Source of the DNA: Erigeron canadensis
Lineage: Eukaryota > Streptophyta > Magnoliopsida > Asterales > Asteraceae
Assembly (NCBI RefSeq): GCF_010389155.1
Contig: NC_057767.1
Coordinates: 4,819,765 to 4,883,764, forward strand
Length of the DNA: 64,000 nucleotides
Direction: 5' to 3'
The stretch's first letter is position 1. Each line of letters starts with the position of its first letter. Shown piece by piece: positions 57,816-64,000 of the stretch. The notes beneath the pieces are model-generated. The model did not search any database and was not told the DNA's origin. It saw nothing but the letters and a program-made list of their open reading frames with translations. The translations under genes and the position numbers were made by a program.

Positions 57816-59881
57816 ATGGATTTCCCCAATGATGAACGGTGGCGACGTCGAAGGCCGCAAGAGTTTTTCTTTGATGTGCCTGGTTAGTAGTTTTCCCCTG
57901 TCTGGTCATTTTTACCCCGGTAAAAACACGAATTAGCCTGTTTGATCTGATACATATTTAAGCCCGAATGAATTTATACTCTTTAAAAATCAGCCAACGT
58001 GCAACTAAGTTTGATAGTTTGGACTAAAAATCTTGAGCAGGGATGGAATCCACGAAAATGGGTAAACCACAGGGATGAATGCTGCAGTTAACTCAATAAA
58101 AAAAATTTGCCTGTCAAAGAAGGAATTATCTTTTAATAATAAAGTTGGAGGTCAAACTTTTTCATGTCTTAGTCGTCGTTATGTAAAAGGTTCCTACTTG
58201 CAGCTGTAGAAGATCCGGAAGCTCATTTGGGACAGCTTAAATGGTTTTCTTTTAAAGAATTACAAGTTGCGACTGATAACTTCAGCAATAGGCATGTGTT
58301 GGGTAGGGGTGGATTGTATAATGTCTACAAAGGACGTCTAGCCAATGGCTCATTGGCTGCTGTAAAACGGATGAAGGAAGAACAAACACAGGATGGGGAG
58401 CTTCAGTTCCAAATGGAAGTTGCGATGGTTAGTATGGCCGTTCATCCTAATCTCCTTCGTTTAACGGGATATTGCATGACTCCAACAGAAAGGTTACTTG
58501 TTTACCCCTATATGGCCAATGGAAGTGTTGCTTCCCATTTGAGAGGTAAGGGTACCAGTTGACAAAGCCGACTTAAGCGTTTTGGTGGCCTTCGTAACCG
58601 ATTTCGGAGGCCTTAATGCTACACTTACTAACAAATTACAAACTAAAATTTAAAAACACTGTGGCATGCCATGGACCAATCAATAAAGAAAAAGAAAGAA
58701 GAAAGATAAAAAAGAACCTTGTTTGATTGGTTAGAAATATGTTTGTAAATTACTATTTGTTAGTCTAGCATTTTTCTTTCTAAAGTCTCTAACAACCATT
58801 CTTTATCTGGACTTGGTACCATATTATATATTACTAAAGCTATTTTTAAAAGGCTTTACAAACTCTCGTTTCTTTTAAGTCTTGTTAAAAAAACGTAAAC
58901 ATAAGTTCAAGACCAAAGATACCTAAGTCAGGAAGTTGAAAAATCTGGAGGCCTTTATTATGTCGAGGCCTTAAGAAACCGCCTAACTCACATATATGGT
59001 AGAGCCGGCCTTCGTTACCACCCATCATCATTTGCCATAGCCTCAACATTGTACTCATTTGTCACTATTCATGCATTGCTTGTGTTTGTATAGAACGACC
59101 GCCAAACAAGCCGCCATTGGATTGGCCTACGCGTAAACTGATTGCATTAGGGTCGGCTAGAGGACTTTCATATTTGCATGATCATTGTGATCCGAAGATC
59201 ATTCATCGTGATGTTAGAGCGGATAATATTATGTTGGATGAGGAGTTTGAGGCTGTTGTTGGAGGTTTTGGTTTGGCTATACTAATGGACTGCAATGATA
59301 CAGATGTCACGACAACTGTACATGGCACCCTCGGGTGTATTGCACCCGAGTATCTCTCAACTGGAAAAGCATCAGAAAAAACAGATGTTTTTGGGTACGG
59401 GATCATGCTTTTGCAACTCATTACTGGACAAAGATTTTTCGATCTTCGACCTGATAACGATAATGACATCATGCTACTGGATTGGGTATGCATTTCTGGT
59501 CACTTTCTTCTTTGGTTTCAAGTATGCATTTGCGTTCATTTGTTATAATGAGTTTTTTATTCTTTTCTGCTTTAGATGAACGGACACTTTAAAGAGAAGA
59601 TATTGGAAATGCTAGTTGATCCCGATTTGAAAACCAATTATGTAGTGACGGAGGTGGAACAGCTAATTCAGGTGGCATTGCAATGTACACAAGGCTCACC
59701 ATTGGAGCGGCCAAAGATGTCAGATGTCGTAAGAATGTTGGGAGGTGATAGGCTGGGAGAAAGATGGGACGAGTGGCAGAATGAGGAACTTCTACAATCT
59801 CTACAACCTACAAGCACTGATTGGATTATTTATGACTCAATTAGTAACCTGCGACCCCTCGAATTATCTGGGCCTAGGTGA
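57816..59881 (+). CDS. SERK/BAK1-like cytosolic pseudokinase, copy 2
   Basis: Exons 57816..57882, 58204..58545, 59094..59485, 59576..59881 give 368 residues. Exons 1 and 2 have exactly the lengths of copy 1 (67 and 342 nt). It starts [13 protein letters not shown] and lacks the LRRs and membrane helix of SERKs. It is better preserved than copy 1: HRD is intact (174-176), and [20 protein letters not shown] is complete. DFG is GFG at residue 194 and the glycine loop reads GRGGLY, the same changes as copy 1 in DFG and in the last loop glycine. HRDxK reads HRDVR. Loss of the metal-binding Asp predicts no normal kinase activity, though ATP or partner binding may remain because Lys77 is present. 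It pairs head-to-head with the tandem kinase gene at 46549. Confidence 0.87.
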
Positions 59882-60947
59882 TTATAGTCTTGAAGAAATG
59901 ATCTTGTTGTAATTGGGTTATCTAAACCTCTTGGCACATATGACTAACAGTATCAAGACAACTAATTAGCTGCTCATTACGGCGCGTTGTTGCATTCAAT
60001 TTTGGTATGCATTTAGCAAGGTATATTGAGTACATTTTTGGCTTGATTATGTTTAATCCAGAATTTATTTTAGTATGATTAACTTCTTCTGTTTTTTTTT
60101 TTTTTTTTTCTTCTTCCTGATACAACATTGATATATAGTATTATCTTTTATGTCGCATAAATCATCAAAAGTTCATAATACAACAATAAATATCAAAACT
60201 TCATAGCTGATTATCATTGTTTATTTAGTTTGGTGTACGTTCATATTATTTTTTGTATCCAAGTATGTTTTGGTTTCATTTTTAAAATTTTGATACTTTG
60301 TTAGCCACCTTTTTTATTTTCTAATATCTAAACGGATATATGTTGGGCCCTTTATAAGTTTTTGGATACCATGGGCAAAATGTTAAATATTTTCTATGTT
60401 TTTAAAGAGAAAGAAACAAAATACCATTTTCAAGAGGTTTGAAACGTATTAAATCTAGATAGCTCATTCAGACTAATGGGTACGAGGAGAATGTGCAGGC
60501 GATGAAGAGGAAATCGTCCCTCGCGTCGCCGGGAAAATTGATCCAGGAGGCTACTTAGCCCCCTTCCCTGACTAATTTTGTTCGTTGACCGGCTTCAAAA
60601 GTACACTCATGTTCATCCGCTTCATGCGGAACTTAACAATTCTAGGTTGTGTCAGGTAGCACGAAATACAAGGTTTTTAGGTCAGGCCCCCAAAGATGCT
60701 CGAATTTATTATTCTCTTTATCCATTCAACAACAGTCAAAGTTATAACAAAAAGACTTAAAAAATCAAATAAAAACATTTAAAAAGGGACGGTGAGTACT
60801 TAACTAAGTTGTTTGCCACATTATAATGTGTTAAAATTTGATCTTTCCGAAAGGTTGATTTTTCGGTAACCCCATACACCAGAGTGCCCCGGTCTGGTCA
60901 TGTGAGAGGTAAATCAAGCTCATGCAACTGCCCACTTAGACTAAGAG
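59882..60947. other. Intergenic; duplicated flank, copy B
   Basis: From about 59945 to 60930 matches 39960-41290 (copy A), ending at CCCACTTAGA where unrelated Harbinger-like sequence begins. Confidence 0.6.
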
Positions 60948-61134
60948 GAGTGGGAAGAAGGGGAGGATGGAGCGACTTGTGCCATGTGGCATGTGGGGTA
61001 AAAAGAGTTGCCCCTCAAAAAAGGTGGAAATGGGTGAGTTTTTAAGTAGGGGGCGACTTATGCCATGTGACAATGGTAATGATTGATTTAATTTTATTTT
61101 TGATTTTTTTTTTTATCTTTGTTATAATTAAAAA

Positions 61135-61183
<49 letters not shown>

Positions 61184-61780
61184 TAACTAATTTTATTAAA
61201 CATAATTAAAATTACTACTAATTAAACATAAAAATAAAGTTCTTAAAATAACAAAGTTCTTAAAAATACAAACTAATTAAACATAAAATGAAACACTAAA
61301 ATCAAGCCGAATATTTTTCACGAAGCGCTTGTTTTTTGCGTTCGGCGATGCTTCTCTCGGGCTCTTCAAGGTGGGAATAGTCAGTAGCCAACACTTTCCA
61401 CTCGTGTTCTTCTTCCATAATTTTAACTTTCTTTTCCTTCAACTCAATTTTCTTTGAACTCATATCAAACAACTTATCCAACTTTTTCGCTCTTTAAGGG
61501 GGCAACTTTTTCCTTTCCCCTTGCCTCCCGAGCTCGACCCGGCTTCCCCTCTCGACGCTTTTTTTTGATGCGTCCCTACCAATTAATCGGCCGTTCTTGA
61601 AACACCGGCTCATCATTATCACCCAACTCTTTAAACTCGTTAAGGTCAATGTTGACCCTAGCATCCGACCCTTGACTAGCCACTGGATCGGTGGATGATG
61701 AAGTCTTCGACCTTTTGGCCATGGGTTGACCGAGATTGGTCCTCACAGTGCTTTTGTCCACGAGATAAAACTTCGAACTA
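60948..61780 (-). pseudogene. Relic of a PIF/Harbinger-associated Myb/NAM-like ORF
   Basis: Minus strand 61576-61761 reads NLGQPMAKRSKTSSS and NIDLNEFKELGDNDEPVFQE. It continues in broken frames (KKLPPLKSEK; a Glu/Lys-rich helix around 61380-61460) down to about 61310. This is the layout of the NAM-associated C-terminal domain proteins that plant Harbinger elements carry beside the transposase, and of host relatives. Several stops and frame changes make it non-functional. No transposase or terminal repeats were resolved. Confidence 0.5.
61139..61176. repeat. (TA)n microsatellite
   Basis: Pure dinucleotide run. A second, longer run lies at about 61827-61875 and marks the start of flank copy C. 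Confidence 0.9.
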
Positions 61781-61825
61781 TAACTAATTATATATATTTT
61801 TTAACATAATTAAACATAATAAAAG

Positions 61826-61876
<51 letters not shown>

Positions 61877-61877
<1 letters not shown>

Positions 61878-62775
61878 ATAAATCATCAAAAATTCATAAT
61901 ACAACAATAAGTATCAAGACTTCATAGCTAATTATCATTGTTTTTTTACTCTGGTGTTTATCTTATTGTTGTTTGTATTCAAGTACGTTTTGGTTTCATA
62001 TAAAATTTTGATACTTTGTTAGCCACATGTTTTCCTTTTTAATATCTATACGGATATATAGATACGTAGGGCTGGTTATGAGTTTTTGGACACCATGAGC
62101 AAAATTTAAAATGTATCCTATCTTAAAAAAAACCATTAAAGAAACAAAATAACATTTCCAAGAGGTATGACTTTACAAGGAGAATGTGCAGGAGATGAAG
62201 AGGAAATCACCCGGGTCACCTAGAACACCGCCCTTCGTTGTACGGCTTCCAAAGTACCCTCATATTCATCCATTTCACGCAAAGCTTAACAATTCCAGGC
62301 TGCCACATCGCACGAGTCCCCCTACCGTGCCAAGTAGCCCCACTTCACTCCTGGTTTTCTAAAAGGGTTCACTCTACTACTAATTATTCTACTAATTATT
62401 CAAAGGGACAACCATGCCACACATAAATGAACAATTCCAAACTATGTTTATACAAACTAGTGTAACCTCTATAAGGTACCATGAAATACAAGGTTTTGGG
62501 CTCCAAAGATGCTCTAATATATTACTTAACAAGCTGTTTGCCACATTATAAGGTGTTAAAGTTTGATCAAATGTTGATTTTTCGGCAACCCCATACCCCG
62601 GACCGGTCATGTGCGAGGTTAATTAATCTCATGTAAAGTCCCACTTAGATTGTGGTCAAACCAACTGATAAACCTTCACCAATGAATTCTTCTACAAGTT
62701 GCAACTGTTGAAAATCAGTCTTCAAGTGACTACAACCTTTAGGGCTGTACCGGCATCATATGTACCGGGGCTAGG
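61877..62775. repeat. Duplicated flank, copy C
   Basis: Matches 40108-41470 from TTGATAAATCATCAAAAATTC through CACATCGCACGAGTCCCCCT to TTTAGGG(C/T)TGTAC, with an internal deletion relative to copy A (about 40360-40735). It is closer to copy A than to copy B by eye. Confidence 0.75.
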
Positions 62776-63362
62776 GTTCTTTCCATTTACCCATTTTTTA
62801 TAACATTTAGGACTGTATTTAGCATTCTCCTTTTAAGGAATGTTATGCTTTTCATTATCAATGCAATTAAAAAAATCTTTTTATTGTTTTATGAGTACAC
62901 CCAAAATAACAGTGAGCTTGATTTGTGTGTCTTCTTCAGTTTCTGATCTATAAATTCAACACTACCTTCCAAGCAAAAGTTTAAACTTTAAAGCATAAAG
63001 GCCAGAACAAAAGAAATTCAAAACTTCAAATTGGAAAAAAATAATTACATAAGTTCAGTAATTCATACGTCTAATGGAAAAACAGCAAAAATACCCAGAT
63101 TCGAGAGAACATCAGGGAAGACAATACGAACATTCATTCATATAACAACCGATAAAAGTATAATACCCAAAAATTGGATTGAGCCACAGAAGTTGTAAAA
63201 TTAAACATTGGATATATCATAAATCTTAAACATTTGTTTGATTATTTTGAATTTGGCATACAATGAAATGGTTACAGAGTATATTCTGGCCAAATAAAAG
63301 AGTCTGATACTAACCTTTGAAGTCTTCTGTGTTACCAATACAGTAGTATCCAAGTCACCAAG
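62776..63362. other. Intergenic / 3' flank of the PP1 gene
   Basis: AT-rich, no gene. Part is probably 3' UTR of the phosphatase gene on the minus strand. Confidence 0.5.
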
Positions 63363-64000
63363 TCATGAAAATCTACGTTTTCTTTCAGTTGGCTTCAAGA
63401 TTTGAAAACTACACATCAAGTTCTCGTCAACACTCATCATTGTACCAGCATTATCGTATTCACCACGATAATTTGGAGCGGAGAATATAGTAACAAGCTG
63501 TCTATCAGCAAAGAATTCATAACCATCTTCTACCACCTGGTGACAAAGATATATACTAATGCGTTACATCAAACTCAAAAGAATAAAATAAAAAAAAAAC
63601 CCTTAAAAGTGGCAATTCAAGTTTTAAGCCAATTTATTTGGGTTGATTCGGGTTGTACTAGACCTCTCACCGGTCAAAAGGGTAAACCTAAAAAACTTGG
63701 TTTAAATGTCGAATGGCATGCATAATTTTATATTTACAACCTCTCAAATTACTCGAAAAAAGAACAAATTTATGCCTGTCAAATCAAACCATTGCAGTTT
63801 ACCCATATAAAAAATTGCACTTCTAATCCGAATCAGTTTCAACCTGTTACCCAGCAAGTCCAACTGGCACAGTTTTAGGATGTTTAATATATCAACAGAA
63901 TAGCATATATAATGTTGACTAATTAACCTGATGGGACCGACAAATAAGGTCCATATCATGCTGCGTTAGAAACTCTGTAACTTTATCGGCACCAAAAGTG
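63363..64000 (-). CDS. PP1-type serine/threonine phosphatase catalytic subunit, 3' part
   Basis: Two exons on the minus strand: 63928..64000 (continues beyond the window) and 63363..63536, phase 0 junction CAG|GTGGTAG. The first reads [20 protein letters not shown] and RSHQ. The second reads [20 protein letters not shown], then [28 protein letters not shown] and a basic tail ERKRRFS. This is the C-terminal part of the PP1/TOPP fold, including the conserved metal-binding His of the RxHQ motif and the beta12-13 loop. In PP1 that loop is normally NYCGEFDNAG; here Cys is Arg and Phe is Tyr. The Cys is the residue that toxins such as microcystin bond covalently in animal PP1. The rest of the gene lies outside the window, so activity cannot be judged. 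Confidence 0.88.

Overview
This is plant nuclear DNA: AT-rich, with GT-AG introns, split genes, nuclear-type tRNAs and many nested transposons. The proteins (ATG16 with WD40 repeats, SERK-, SOBIR1- and FERONIA-type kinase domains, papain-like proteases) point to a eudicot. An asterid such as Asteraceae is possible, but that is a guess.

Layout. 0-4 kb: a decayed Copia remnant, then a two-exon gene for a mitochondrial-type ribosomal protein uL18. 5-19 kb: two tandem copies of a four-exon papain-like cysteine protease gene, pushed apart by a structurally complete but coding-dead Copia element (8359-14384, TSD GAAGT, 195-bp LTRs) that itself carries a nested hAT element, and by a CACTA-type MITE and Helitron-like elements. 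21-25 kb: the autophagy gene ATG16 on the minus strand, whose start codon appears to be split by an intron. 25-32 kb: hAT-type elements, a hairpin-forming tandem repeat, a local duplication carrying two intron-containing tRNA-Met(CAT) genes, and one tRNA-Thr(TGT). 32-60 kb: a kinase cluster. 60-63 kb: copies of the cluster's flanking DNA and a Harbinger remnant. The right edge holds the 3' end of a PP1-type phosphatase gene.

The most interesting part is the kinase cluster. A minus-strand gene joins a FERONIA-like (CrRLK1L-type) kinase to a SOBIR1-like kinase through a phase-matched intron, giving a predicted cytosolic tandem kinase of about 670 residues. It lies head-to-head with a plus-strand gene for a SERK/BAK1-type protein without LRRs or membrane anchor, in which the DFG aspartate is lost (GFG), so a pseudokinase. 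The whole divergent pair occurs twice (32.8-39.4 kb and 43.5-59.9 kb). SOBIR1 and BAK1/SERK3 are known partners in receptor-like-protein immunity and FERONIA is a scaffold of immune receptor complexes, so these pairs look like intracellular mimics or decoys of that complex, in the way tandem-kinase resistance proteins and paired NLRs are thought to work. The gene structures are read from the sequence; the immune role is inference.

The second pair's intergenic space has grown from about 2.4 to 11 kb by a tandem array of LINE 3'-end fragments, a 2.6-kb solo LTR inside that array, a foldback element with a minisatellite core, and an AT-rich triplicated repeat.
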